Assembly: GCA_043802925.1 (NCBI GenBank)
Contig: JAZDKP010000028.1
Span: 1 to 30,924 of the forward strand
DNA length: 30,924 bases
Source: JAZDKP01 sp043802925
GTDB taxonomy: Bacteria > Fibrobacterota > OXYB2-FULL-49-7 > JAEUSG01
Reading direction: 5' to 3'
Below are positions 1 to 9,265 of the stretch, piece after piece. A program made the position numbers and the translations under genes. The notes under the pieces were generated by a model. That model had not been told where the DNA came from. It saw only the letters and a list, made by a program, of their open reading frames with translations, and ran no database searches. Each line of letters opens with the position of its first letter. Position 1 is the stretch's first letter.

Positions 1-215
1 GTCGCGCTAGCTACATTTCTATTCCACACTACGCCATCGGTTGACGTGTTGAAGTAATTGTCTGCACTTAAAGCAATAAACTCATTGTCAACAAATATGA
101 TTTTATCATAATTAGCCCCTGTTGGCAGAGGGTTCCGCCATGTCCAGTCTGCCTGTGCGAAAAGCAAGCAAGGCAGCGATAGCAAGGCAATCGTAAGAAA
201 AGGTTGAGCCATCAT
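1..215 (-). CDS. Secreted protein of unknown function, N-terminal part only (runs off the window)
   Basis: This reading frame starts at an ATG (215) and is still open at the window edge, giving about 71 residues. A second in-frame ATG lies at 212; a GGAG sits 4 nt before the first and 7 nt before the second, so either could be the start. The N-terminus is a clear Sec signal peptide: a hydrophobic run of about 16 residues ending LLFAQA, with likely cleavage before DWTW. The mature start (WTWRNPLPTG, then a stretch ending STDGVVWN) resembles the repeated 'STDG..W' beta-propeller strands of BNR/Ycf48-like exported proteins, but only one such unit is visible, so the fold is inferred. A sigma70-like promoter lies upstream. 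Coding and secretion are fairly sure; function is unknown. Confidence 0.7.
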   Translation of the reverse strand, partial: MMAQPFLTIALLSLPCLLFAQADWTWRNPLPTGANYDKIIFVDNEFIALSADNYFNTSTDGVVWNRNVASA

Positions 216-270
216 GCAACTCCAATTGATAGTCATTAAACCAAATATCGACAACGCCTCATCTTAAAAC

Positions 271-299
271 AAAATATATACGGGCAATCACGGAGTCAA
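271..299 (-). promoter_or_regulatory. Candidate sigma70-type promoter for the secreted protein gene
   Basis: On the - strand a TTGACT (-35, 294-299) is separated by 17 nt from TATTTT (-10, 271-276), about 55 nt before the start codon of the secreted protein. The -35 is near consensus and the spacing is ideal; the -10 is weaker, with alternative TATA-rich hexamers next to it. Promoter consensus in this phylum is uncertain. Confidence 0.4.
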
Positions 300-306
300 G
301 GGATAA

Positions 307-513
307 ATACAAGTTATCAATCGGCTCAGACTGAAGGTTATCTGCGAAACCCTGTTAACAGCAACACACTCTATCACCACCATTGCCTATAGCGCAGGCT
401 TTAACAGCCTGGCCCACTTCAACCGTATTTTCAGGAAAGAGGTCGGGGTGACTCCGCGTGAATACCGGGTCCGCCAGGATCAGGAAATTGTGCCGAAGCA
501 CCACCGGCCCTGA
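307..513 (+). pseudogene. AraC-family regulator, C-terminal DNA-binding remnant
   Basis: A stop-free frame of 68 codons, with no usable start codon, encodes the second half of an AraC/XylS DNA-binding domain. It begins with the linker-helix pattern INRLRL, continues with ITTIAYSAGFNSLAHFNRIF (second helix-turn-helix) and ends with the family signature KEVGVTPREYR before a TGA. An in-frame TAA (304-306) lies just upstream, and neither the first helix-turn-helix nor an effector-binding domain can be found to the left. The sequence before it is instead the promoter region of the divergent secreted protein gene. It is therefore best read as a 5'-truncated relic left by a rearrangement. It converges on mutS with only 10 nt between the stop codons. 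Confidence 0.75.
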
Positions 514-523
514 CAATTTTCCG

Positions 524-3151
<2,628 letters not shown>

Positions 3152-4016
3152 GGGACAAAAGCGAAAAAAGGTCAGGGCAGGGGTTGTGACCCGTCGTCAA
3201 CGGGTGGGGGCGCGTCCGCGTCCGCGGGCGCGGGATCGTGGGGGAAAGCGGTTCGTTGTCGGCGGTCGGTGCGTCGTTGTCGCCGGCCTGTGCTTCGGCT
3301 TCGGGTCCGAGGGTATGTGTTTTTTCAGTATCGCGCTTGAAGTCGTGGATGAGGTCCTTTTCCTGGGCCTTGGCGATTTCCTCGAACTCCTCGAGTTTGG
3401 GCAGGTCCGAAATGCGGTTGAGGCCGAAGTACTTGAGAAAATCGCGCGTGGTGCCGTACACGATGGGCTTGCCCGGTTTTTCCTCGGACTTGCCGAGAAT
3501 TTTAATGAGCCGGCGTTCGAGCAGCGTTTTCATGGCGCCGTCGGTCGAGACGTTGCGGATGCCTTCGATTTCCGCCTTGGAAACGGGCTGTTTATATGCG
3601 ATGATTGCCAGTGTTTCGAGCGCCTGCGCGGAAAGGCGGCGGATGGCCTTGTCGCGGAAGAGCCCCTTGAGGTATTTCTGGTAAGCCGCAATGGTGCGGA
3701 ACTGGAAGCCGCCCGCCACCTCGGTGATTTCAAAGGGACGGCGGTCAGCCTGGAGCCGCTTGTTGAGATCCAGAATGACGGTCCGCAGACGGCGCGCATC
3801 GAACTCCACGCGAAGGATGTCCTTGATGGATTGTGCCGACAGGGGTTCGTCCGAGGCGAAGAGCAGGGCCTCGATGATGTTCATGAGGTTCTTTTCGATT
3901 TCCGCGGACATTTCCACATCCGGGGGGCCCTGTTCCGCGGCCTCTTCGGGCGGAAGCTCGTCCTCGAACGCGAGCGCCGGGGTCTCTTCGATTGCCTGTT
4001 TTTCTTCTTCCAAGGC

Positions 4017-4790
4017 TTATTCTCCTGCGGCCATTCCGTCCACGGCGTTCCCGATTGCGGCCTCGGCCTCGGGCACCTTTTCATATACGAGGATTTCACC
4101 CAGGAAGGCGTCCTGCCGGAAGCCGATGTGGCCCATTTTAATGAGTTCAAGGATGGCCATGAAGGTCACGACCATCACGAGTTTCCGGTTGTCGTCCTCG
4201 AACAGCCGGGTGAAGGGGACCTGTTTCAGGTCCGCCACCACGGACATCACGCGTTCGATGCGGTCATCGATGGTGATGTTGTCCGCTTCCATGAAATAGA
4301 CCGGCGTTTTTTTGGCGGTCTCGACCACGCGCCTGAATGCAATCAGCAAATCGTAAAGCTCCACGTCCTTCTGGGCCAGAAAATCGTCGGCGGAAAAGGT
4401 GACCCCCTCGACCCGTGTCCGGTAGAAGGCGCCGAAGTTTTCGTCCTCCTTTTCCTTGAGGACGCCCGCAATAGATTTGAAGCGTTCGTATTCTTCGATT
4501 TGCCGGATCAGTTTTTCACGGTCGATGAAGTCATCATCCATTTCGGATTTGTCGCGTTCCTCCTGCGGCAGCAGTTCGTGCGCTTTGAGTCGCATGAGGA
4601 TGGCGGCCATGACCAGGAATTCGCCGGCCAGTTCGAGGTCCAGTTCCTTCATCATTTCGATGTAGGCGATGTACTGGTCCGTGATTTTGCTGACCTCGAT
4701 TTCCCGGATGCTGATCTCCTCCTTGCGGATAAGGTACAGCAGAAGGTCGAGCGGGCCTTTGAATAAATCAAGCTGGACTTCGTAGTTCAT
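4017..4790 (-). CDS. scpA: Segregation and condensation protein ScpA
   Basis: The 257-residue kleisin ScpA bridges SMC heads with ScpB during chromosome condensation and segregation. The N-terminus NYEVQLDLFKGPLDLLLYLI, followed by RKEEISIREIEVSKITDQYI, is the classic ScpA signature. The mid-protein stretch LAGEFLVMAAILMRLKAHELLP and the C-terminal winged helix (VMVVTFMAILELIKMGHIGF) complete the family. It is the first gene of scpA-scpB-mutS. The ATG at 4790 lies in very AT-rich DNA (TATAATATTATTG on the opposite strand) with no Shine-Dalgarno, so initiation may rely on an unstructured leader or be leaderless. The gene ends in GGAGAATAA, which also provides the ribosome-binding site of scpB. 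Confidence 0.97.
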   Translation of the reverse strand: MNYEVQLDLFKGPLDLLLYLIRKEEISIREIEVSKITDQYIAYIEMMKELDLELAGEFLVMAAILMRLKAHELLPQEERDKSEMDDDFIDREKLIRQIEEYERFKSIAGVLKEKEDENFGAFYRTRVEGVTFSADDFLAQKDVELYDLLIAFRRVVETAKKTPVYFMEADNITIDDRIERVMSVVADLKQVPFTRLFEDDNRKLVMVVTFMAILELIKMGHIGFRQDAFLGEILVYEKVPEAEAAIGNAVDGMAAGE

Positions 4791-4937
4791 TATAATATTA
4801 TTGAATAAGATATAATCTAAGGGAAAAGAGTATCAAGGGAAATGGGAACCCGTGGGCCTAAATACTACATTGAGGATGAAAATCATCCACGGGGCATGCG
4901 AACTCACCCCCCACCTCGGCAAGCTCGGTGCATCGCT

Positions 4938-5011
4938 TTCCCCCCTCTCTCGCCCCTCGACTCACTTCGGCTTCGCTCAGTGCAAGCCGCTCGGGGGTCG
5001 AGAGGGGGGAA
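4938..5011. repeat. Intergenic nested inverted repeat (hairpin unit)
   Basis: The 245-nt gap between the ends of scpA's leader and the LRR gene holds no convincing gene. It contains TTCCCCCCTCTC at 4938-4949 and its exact complement GAGAGGGGGGAA at 5000-5011. Inside this is a second hairpin, CGGCTT/AAGCCG, around the text CGCTCAGTGC. The structure could stop transcription of the LRR gene, though no T-tract follows. The CCCCCCTCTCT core is shared with the palindromes around the DUF559 gene, but the rest differs, so a common origin is only a guess. Confidence 0.55.
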
Positions 5012-5035
5012 CCCTATGGGAATGGATGCCAACGC

Positions 5036-7354
5036 TTATTTCACGAACACCATTTTCTGTGTCTGCGTAAAGTGTCCGGAATTGATGCGATACACATATA
5101 GTCCACTGGGCACCACTTTGTTCTGCCCATCCTTGCCGTTCCAGGTGACCGCATGATAACCCGGGCCTTTGCTCTCATTCACCAACACGCGGATGAGCTG
5201 GCCCGACATGTCATAGACCTTCAACGTAGTCGGATAAACGTTTGCCATGTCTTTTTTGAAGGGGACATCATAGCGTATCTGCGTCTGCGGGTTAAAGGGG
5301 TTGGGAACGTTCTGGTAAAGGGCAAAGACGGTCGGCAAGGCTGCTTTCTGCGCCATCCGCTCTTCGTCATGCCGTTCTTTTCCAAGGCCTGTGCCTAGAC
5401 CGAAGAGGTCCTTCACATGCGCAAACCCAAGAGGTTTATTATAGATACGAACATCGTCGACCTTACCATCCAATGCACCATAGGTGCCATAGTTATGGCT
5501 ATGCATGCCAATGTGATAATTACTGTGCGTATTATCTACACTGCCTGAGGGCACATTGCCGCTGTTGCAATAATAATCGGTAATCTCTAACGTATCGAGG
5601 TATAGCTTAAAAGCTGAACCTCGGTCATAAATGGCGACTATATGATGCCAGGTATTATCTGCCAACACCGTATCCGCCACCCAATTCCCAAAGATTCCTC
5701 CGGCATGGAAGGAAGCGCGTAATCTACCCCCGGTTGCAATCGTACCACAAGGACTACCTACATTATAATCATCGGGCATAATATGAAGGCCGAAGTAACT
5801 ATCATTCACGGGGCCGCCGTACCGTGTGGGGTAGGTATTCTCGATGATGGTCCCGACCGTGTCCGCGCCGGCGGGGACGGAGGGTACTTTAAACCACGCA
5901 GAAATGGAGAAGTCGTTATCACCGATAAGGTTATTCTCTCCCACATCCACGTAATCATTCGTTCCGTCGAATTCGAGCGCATTGCTCCCCGCTTTGCCGG
6001 TAACCCACGTGGCGCCGCTGATGGTGCCGTTGTGGGGAGTGAACATGACTTGGCTGTCACCAGCGACGGAACCCGCACCTTCGTTAAAGGTGTAGTGCAG
6101 GATGAGGGAGTCGTTACAGGTGACGCCGGCGCAGGACTGCTTGCCCGTGGCGTTCCAGTCGGGGTCTTTGGCGGTGAGCCAGGTTGACATGTCGCTGGAG
6201 TAACAGCAGAGCTTGTTGTACGAAACGTCTAGTGTCGCAGGATTTAAGTCAATAATACTGTATGGCAAGTTTTGCAATTGGTTATGGTGCAAATTAAGTA
6301 TTGCGATCGTGTTTTTAATAAGAGAAATGCTACTGGGAACACTCGTAATTTGATTAAAATAAACCTCGAACATGTTTAAGCTATCAAAATCCCCAAATTC
6401 GGGCAAGCTGTCAAGGTGACAAGAATAGCCCTTGAAGTTTGTCAACTTGGTTATACTAGACCAAGCGGGCAATGAATGAAGATTTGGGTTTGAGCAAACG
6501 TAATAAGTTCTCAGTTCGGTTAGATTTCTCATGCTGTCTGGGAGGCTTGTTAATGTATTTGAATATATTTGCAAGTCTTTCAGTTTTGTTAAATTGCCAA
6601 TACCATCGGGCAAGGTTGTGAGCTTATTAGAATGAAAACTGAAAGTCTCCAAGTTTTTGCATTTCCAGATTGAAGCTGGAAGCGCGGCAATTTGATTGCT
6701 GTAGCAAAGAAATGTTTTTAAGCTATCAAAATCTCCAAATTCAGGCAAACTATCAAGATGGCAGGAATAACCCAGGAAACTTGTCAGTTTAGTCATACCA
6801 GACCAAGCAGGTAAAGAATGAAGATTTGCATTTACACAAACATAAAAAGTTCTAATGGCGGTTAAATTCCGTATGGTATCGGGCAAGTTTGTAAGCGAAT
6901 TAGAATTTAATTGTAATATTTGAAGGTTTGTAATGCTACCAATATCATTGGGCATGGTCGTCAAACCTTTGCTGTGTAAATCGAGCGTTGTTATCCGTTT
7001 TGGGGTGCCGGTAGCAGTCGATACGCTTGTAACAGCGGTGGACGTCAACCCATTCGAATCAAGAATGGCACGCACACGCAAACTGTCACAGGGGTAGTCT
7101 CCACAGTCGGTAGCTTGAATATTAGCGGTCAGCATTGCACAGGAAACAAATAGCATTACAGGCAACCCAATACCACAGCCACCCATTTGTGCGCTTATTT
7201 TGCTTTTCGCGTGCGGCGTCTCATCCTTTGACGCTAAACCGGCATAGTGATTGTACCCCGGCGCCAACAACTGCATCAGATAAATAACCACAAGCACCCG
7301 ACATAAAACAACCTGGATCCCGGACTGCCTTGAAAAGACCTTGCCAACCAACAT
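5036..7354 (-). CDS. Secreted leucine-rich-repeat / LamG-like protein with T9SS-type C-terminal domain
   Basis: Large surface or secreted protein (772 residues). Two hydrophobic stretches near the N-terminus (about 14-31 and 63-78) are followed by TANIQA, a good signal peptidase site. Residues about 122-385 are leucine-rich repeats of the 'LP.....L..L..L....N.L..LP' kind with several cysteines. Residues about 415-650 form a concanavalin/LamG-like domain (LILHYTFNEGAG, then LEFDGTNDYVDVG, FSISAWFKV, TWHHIVAIYD, GKVDDVRIYNKPL). Residues about 680-772 are a FlgD/Por-type sorting domain (NVPNPFNPQTQIRYDVP, then VYDMSGQLIRVL, PSGLYVYRI, QTQKMVFVK). The start at 7354 is backed by AAAAGGAGA 5 nt upstream; Met57 (7186) would give a more ordinary signal peptide but has no ribosome-binding site. 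Known of the class: binding or adhesion to polymers or cells. The ligand is unknown. Confidence 0.9.
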   Translation of the reverse strand: MLVGKVFSRQSGIQVVLCRVLVVIYLMQLLAPGYNHYAGLASKDETPHAKSKISAQMGGCGIGLPVMLFVSCAMLTANIQATDCGDYPCDSLRVRAILDSNGLTSTAVTSVSTATGTPKRITTLDLHSKGLTTMPNDIGSITNLQILQLNSNSLTNLPDTIRNLTAIRTFYVCVNANLHSLPAWSGMTKLTSFLGYSCHLDSLPEFGDFDSLKTFLCYSNQIAALPASIWKCKNLETFSFHSNKLTTLPDGIGNLTKLKDLQIYSNTLTSLPDSMRNLTELRTYYVCSNPNLHSLPAWSSITKLTNFKGYSCHLDSLPEFGDFDSLNMFEVYFNQITSVPSSISLIKNTIAILNLHHNQLQNLPYSIIDLNPATLDVSYNKLCCYSSDMSTWLTAKDPDWNATGKQSCAGVTCNDSLILHYTFNEGAGSVAGDSQVMFTPHNGTISGATWVTGKAGSNALEFDGTNDYVDVGENNLIGDNDFSISAWFKVPSVPAGADTVGTIIENTYPTRYGGPVNDSYFGLHIMPDDYNVGSPCGTIATGGRLRASFHAGGIFGNWVADTVLADNTWHHIVAIYDRGSAFKLYLDTLEITDYYCNSGNVPSGSVDNTHSNYHIGMHSHNYGTYGALDGKVDDVRIYNKPLGFAHVKDLFGLGTGLGKERHDEERMAQKAALPTVFALYQNVPNPFNPQTQIRYDVPFKKDMANVYPTTLKVYDMSGQLIRVLVNESKGPGYHAVTWNGKDGQNKVVPSGLYVYRINSGHFTQTQKMVFVK
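6368..6886 (-). repeat. Internal duplication within the LRR domain (two 177-nt copies, 342-nt period)
   Basis: Residues 157-215 and 271-329 of the LRR protein are near copies, offset by 114 residues. Both contain NLHSLPAWS, GYSCHLDSLPEFGDFDSL and a Tyr-Val-Cys just before. At the DNA level, 6710-6886 and 6368-6544 are still clearly alike (for example CTATCAAAATCTCCAAATTC against CTATCAAAATCCCCAAATTC). This indicates a fairly recent tandem duplication of about four LRR units. Confidence 0.8.
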
Positions 7355-7460
7355 ACCCTCTCCTTTTGTTTGTAAATGTTTTAAGAAATACGGTTTCTCA
7401 AATTTATTTAAATGGAAAATAAACCCTTACGCGCAGAACGCCAAAGTCTTTTTATACTTT

Positions 7461-7481
7461 TCGTTCGCAAGCTGCGAACGA
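7461..7481. repeat. Perfect short stem-loop upstream of the LRR gene
   Basis: TCGTTCGCA and TGCGAACGA pair perfectly (9 bp) around the loop AGC. The site lies about 107 nt before the LRR gene start and 81 nt after the stop of the small unknown gene on the same strand. Neither side carries a T-tract in the right direction for an ordinary intrinsic terminator. An operator or processing site is equally possible. Confidence 0.5.
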
Positions 7482-7561
7482 TTGCGGTAACGCTGTCCGT
7501 CTTATTAAATTCACACGAAATGTATCGCCTGCGCGCACGTGGTTTAACTCCGCAACCGCGT

Positions 7562-7891
7562 TTAAACCGGTTTTGCCTCTCCCCAGGCCTTTCCATCACG
7601 ATTCAACAATCCAGGCGACACATTCCATTGCATGCCGCCATCCGCGACAATTGTTATAGTCTTTTTATTCAACCTGTGAACGACACCGCTGATGAAATTC
7701 CCGGCAGAATTCCAAAAACTTACTCTATCGCCTACGGAAAACTTCGCCATTTCCATCATGCTTTTTGCCTGGTGCAGCCATTTCAATCGTTCGACGATGA
7801 GTCGGTTCAAAAAGCGCAAATCCTCTTCACAGAGCTTTTGTATCGCTTCCACCGCGCTGTTCCGGTCGATGAGTTTGACCCATTCGCTCAT
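7562..7891 (-). CDS. Small protein of unknown function with SH3-like C-terminus
   Basis: The frame encodes 109 residues from ATG 7891, chosen because GAGGAAGAA directly precedes it; longer versions only read into decayed sequence. The first half is helical and charged (AIQKLCEEDLRFLNRLIVERLKWLHQ). The second half is a small beta-barrel-like stretch: KFSVGDRVSFWNSAGNFISG, VVHRLNKKTITIVADGG, QWNVSPGLL. That pattern resembles KOW/SH3-like 'GDRVSF...G.V.RLNKKT' modules in small uncharacterised proteins I have seen in similar bacteria, but I cannot attach a function. It lies between the LRR gene and the toxin-antitoxin pair on the same strand, directly downstream of what looks like a broken gene. 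Confidence 0.65.
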   Translation of the reverse strand: MSEWVKLIDRNSAVEAIQKLCEEDLRFLNRLIVERLKWLHQAKSMMEMAKFSVGDRVSFWNSAGNFISGVVHRLNKKTITIVADGGMQWNVSPGLLNRDGKAWGEAKPV

Positions 7892-7916
7892 TTCTTCCTC
7901 TTCGCCTTGAACCACG

Positions 7917-8100
7917 TTCGTCGTTTCCGGCCCATGAAAATTCAAGGCGCGGTTTCCCTGCCATGTCCTCTATTTCGTAATCTATCGGCCCTTGGACATA
8001 TCCAAACTGAAAAGAACTGCGTTTGCCGAATTCGATAGAGCGCCTGGGCAATTTTGGGATTATGAGGACGCGAGGGGTGTTTCTTGAGCAACGTTTCAAT
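7917..8100 (-). pseudogene. Decayed coding sequence upstream of the small SH3-like protein gene
   Basis: On the - strand two frames carry protein-like text on either side of an apparent frameshift. About 8030-8100 reads TLLKKHPSRPHNPKIAQALYR. About 7917-8018 reads SSFQFGYVQGPIDYEIEDM and then PRLEFSWAGNDE. Neither has a usable start with a ribosome-binding site, and the second stops resembling protein just before the next gene begins. The HNPKIAQALYR text is reminiscent of the C-terminal part of AlbA-2/AAA-4 type DNA-binding ATPases, but it is too short to assign. I read it as a relic of one or two genes, with low certainty. Confidence 0.3.
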
Positions 8101-8166
8101 ATGAATGACGCTTAAAATTGGGCCGGAATGATATCTTCGGCGTTTCTAACGCTTTATAGGAGGGAC

Positions 8167-8640
8167 TTATAAGCGATTTTTATTAAGGTCCGCAATCGCG
8201 GCTTGCACGCTCTTTTCAATTGATTGATACACAGTTGTGAGACTTTGCAGATGGGGCGCCAGTAAATCCCATCTTAAAAGGTGGGGATAATGGTTCCTGA
8301 CAACATGCCGTATTCTCCTGAATTCGTTGAGTTTCCTCAAAGTCAGGTCGTCGAATTTAAGAGGCAGTCCGGAACCTGCAGCATTCTTGAAAATATCAAG
8401 CATGTCGCTATGCCACTGGCCACCGGAAGGCAGGGGGATCTGCCAGTATTTCAGAAACCGTTTTAACAGGTTTTCCACGCCGCCATAAAAACCATTCACT
8501 ATTCCTCCGGCACCGATGATTTCAATCGTGGTGGGTTTTCGTGTCTCGACTTCCCGCAGAAATTTTTCGGTTTCACCGACCAGAGCGTTCAGATTCTCGA
8601 TTTCTATCTGTATTTCTTCTTTCAGCCGTTCAAGCTGCAT
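8167..8640 (-). CDS. HepT-like HEPN ribonuclease toxin
   Basis: A 157-residue, mostly helical protein of the HepT-like (HEPN) kind. These toxins are RNases paired with a MNT nucleotidyltransferase antitoxin that modifies and silences them. Visible features are an N-terminal coiled helix, the conserved stretch VNGFYGGVENLLKRFLKYW, the segment GGQWHSDML, and the HEPN catalytic motif R111-HVVRN-H117-Y118. The Tyr directly after the His is in the place that MntA-type partners AMPylate in characterised systems. The start at ATG 8640 is preferred: it is preceded by GGAAG, and its first 11 nt overlap the end of the antitoxin gene, as usual for such pairs. An upstream in-frame start would add 12 residues and lacks support. 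Family assignment is by motif and pairing. Confidence 0.85.
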   Translation of the reverse strand: MQLERLKEEIQIEIENLNALVGETEKFLREVETRKPTTIEIIGAGGIVNGFYGGVENLLKRFLKYWQIPLPSGGQWHSDMLDIFKNAAGSGLPLKFDDLTLRKLNEFRRIRHVVRNHYPHLLRWDLLAPHLQSLTTVYQSIEKSVQAAIADLNKNRL

Positions 8641-8902
8641 ACAGTATTCTTCCGTAAAATAAGTTATAACGCACAAACCTTGTTTCAGGTTCCATCGGAA
8701 TAAGATCTACTTGAATGCCGGTCTCCTCCTCCATATCAGCACCCATGGCGAAGAAAGAACTGCTGTTGACTCCATCGGCCAACAAATCAATGTCCCTTGC
8801 GTCTTCAGGATTTTCATACGCGCTTCCGAAGAGAACGAGTTTCCTGACCCCGTATTTTTTCGCGATTTCGACGCATTTGTTTATCTGTTCCTTGGATACC
8901 AT
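8630..8902 (-). CDS. MNT-type nucleotidyltransferase antitoxin (MntA-like)
   Basis: A 90-residue minimal nucleotidyltransferase. The active-site signature is complete: GS at residues 26-27 (LVLFGSAYE), D37-x-D39 in ARDIDLL, and a third acidic residue D66 in QVDLIP. Known role of the family: transfer of AMP to the HEPN toxin, neutralising it. It lies first in the pair, with AAGGAAT 5 nt before ATG 8902, and overlaps the HepT-like gene by 11 nt. The substrate is inferred from the partner. The pair lies in an AT-rich, rearranged stretch, in keeping with horizontal gain. Confidence 0.88.
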   Translation of the reverse strand: MVSKEQINKCVEIAKKYGVRKLVLFGSAYENPEDARDIDLLADGVNSSSFFAMGADMEEETGIQVDLIPMEPETRFVRYNLFYGRILYAA

Positions 8903-8929
8903 GGCATATTCCTTTGCAAAAGAAACATT

Positions 8930-9067
8930 TCAACATCTAAAAAATAGTATCTTAAGCCATCTTATGCAAAAATAATTGGTTTCCGTACAATAGTTTGCCA
9001 CCTTGTCCCCCGGGGTTCTTTTTTTTTGGCTCGGCTTAACCGCTACGGGGAGAATGTGCCCATTCAT
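8930..9067 (-). CDS. Possible small ORF (45 codons), unrecognised
   Basis: ATG 9067 is preceded by AAAGGAG with 8 nt spacing, the best ribosome-binding site in this intergenic stretch. The frame encodes a basic N-terminal half (MNGHILPVAVKPSQKKRTPGDK) and an aromatic/hydrophobic C-terminus, ending 28 nt before the antitoxin gene on the same strand. It resembles nothing I know and may be non-coding. It could be an unannotated first gene or leader peptide of the toxin-antitoxin unit. Confidence 0.25.
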   Translation of the reverse strand: MNGHILPVAVKPSQKKRTPGDKVANYCTETNYFCIRWLKILFFRC

Positions 9068-9115
9068 TGTGACTTCTCCTTTGCACACGTTTTTGATACC
9101 CTTTTCGCGTCTGAC

Positions 9116-9166
9116 TTGGACAATTTTGACCAGAAACAGACGTTGCATTCCGACAAAGTTGTCCAA
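9116..9166. promoter_or_regulatory. Inverted repeat in the divergent intergenic region
   Basis: TTGGACAATTTT (9116-9127) and AAAGTTGTCCAA (9155-9166) are complementary at 11 of 12 positions, separated by 27 nt. The site sits in the 363-nt region between the toxin-antitoxin genes (-) and the first TIGR02147 gene (+), about 45 nt upstream of a candidate promoter. An operator for one of these units or a binding site at two faces of the DNA is possible. Apart from this, a small ORF and a promoter, the region shows nothing. Confidence 0.4.
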
Positions 9167-9210
9167 ACAACATAAACCAGCTAACCAATAACTCCTGAAA
9201 TATCAATCTG

Positions 9211-9241
9211 TTGACGCATCCGTCCGGATTGGTTCTATATT
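9211..9241 (+). promoter_or_regulatory. Candidate promoter of the first TIGR02147 gene
   Basis: TTGACG (9211-9216) is followed 18-19 nt later by CTATAT/TATATT (9235-9241), about 25 nt before the ATG at 9266. The short distance leaves almost no leader, in line with the absence of a Shine-Dalgarno. The spacer contains a small imperfect dyad, ATCCGTCCGGAT. Confidence 0.35.
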
Positions 9242-9265
9242 TGCAAAACACCACCCGTATTTACC

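Noticed and set aside
5036..7354. Repeats in the LRR gene as a CRISPR-like array
   Set aside because: They are in-frame protein repeats with two long copies, not short identical repeats with unique spacers; no cas genes are present.
7412..8038. A 208-codon + strand frame opposite the small SH3-like gene
   Set aside because: No ribosome-binding site and no domain; the - strand frame has a ribosome-binding site and a coherent SH3-like C-terminus.
9009..9033. CCCCCGGGG followed by a run of T as a terminator
   Set aside because: The palindrome has no loop and cannot fold into a stem; no + strand gene ends nearby.
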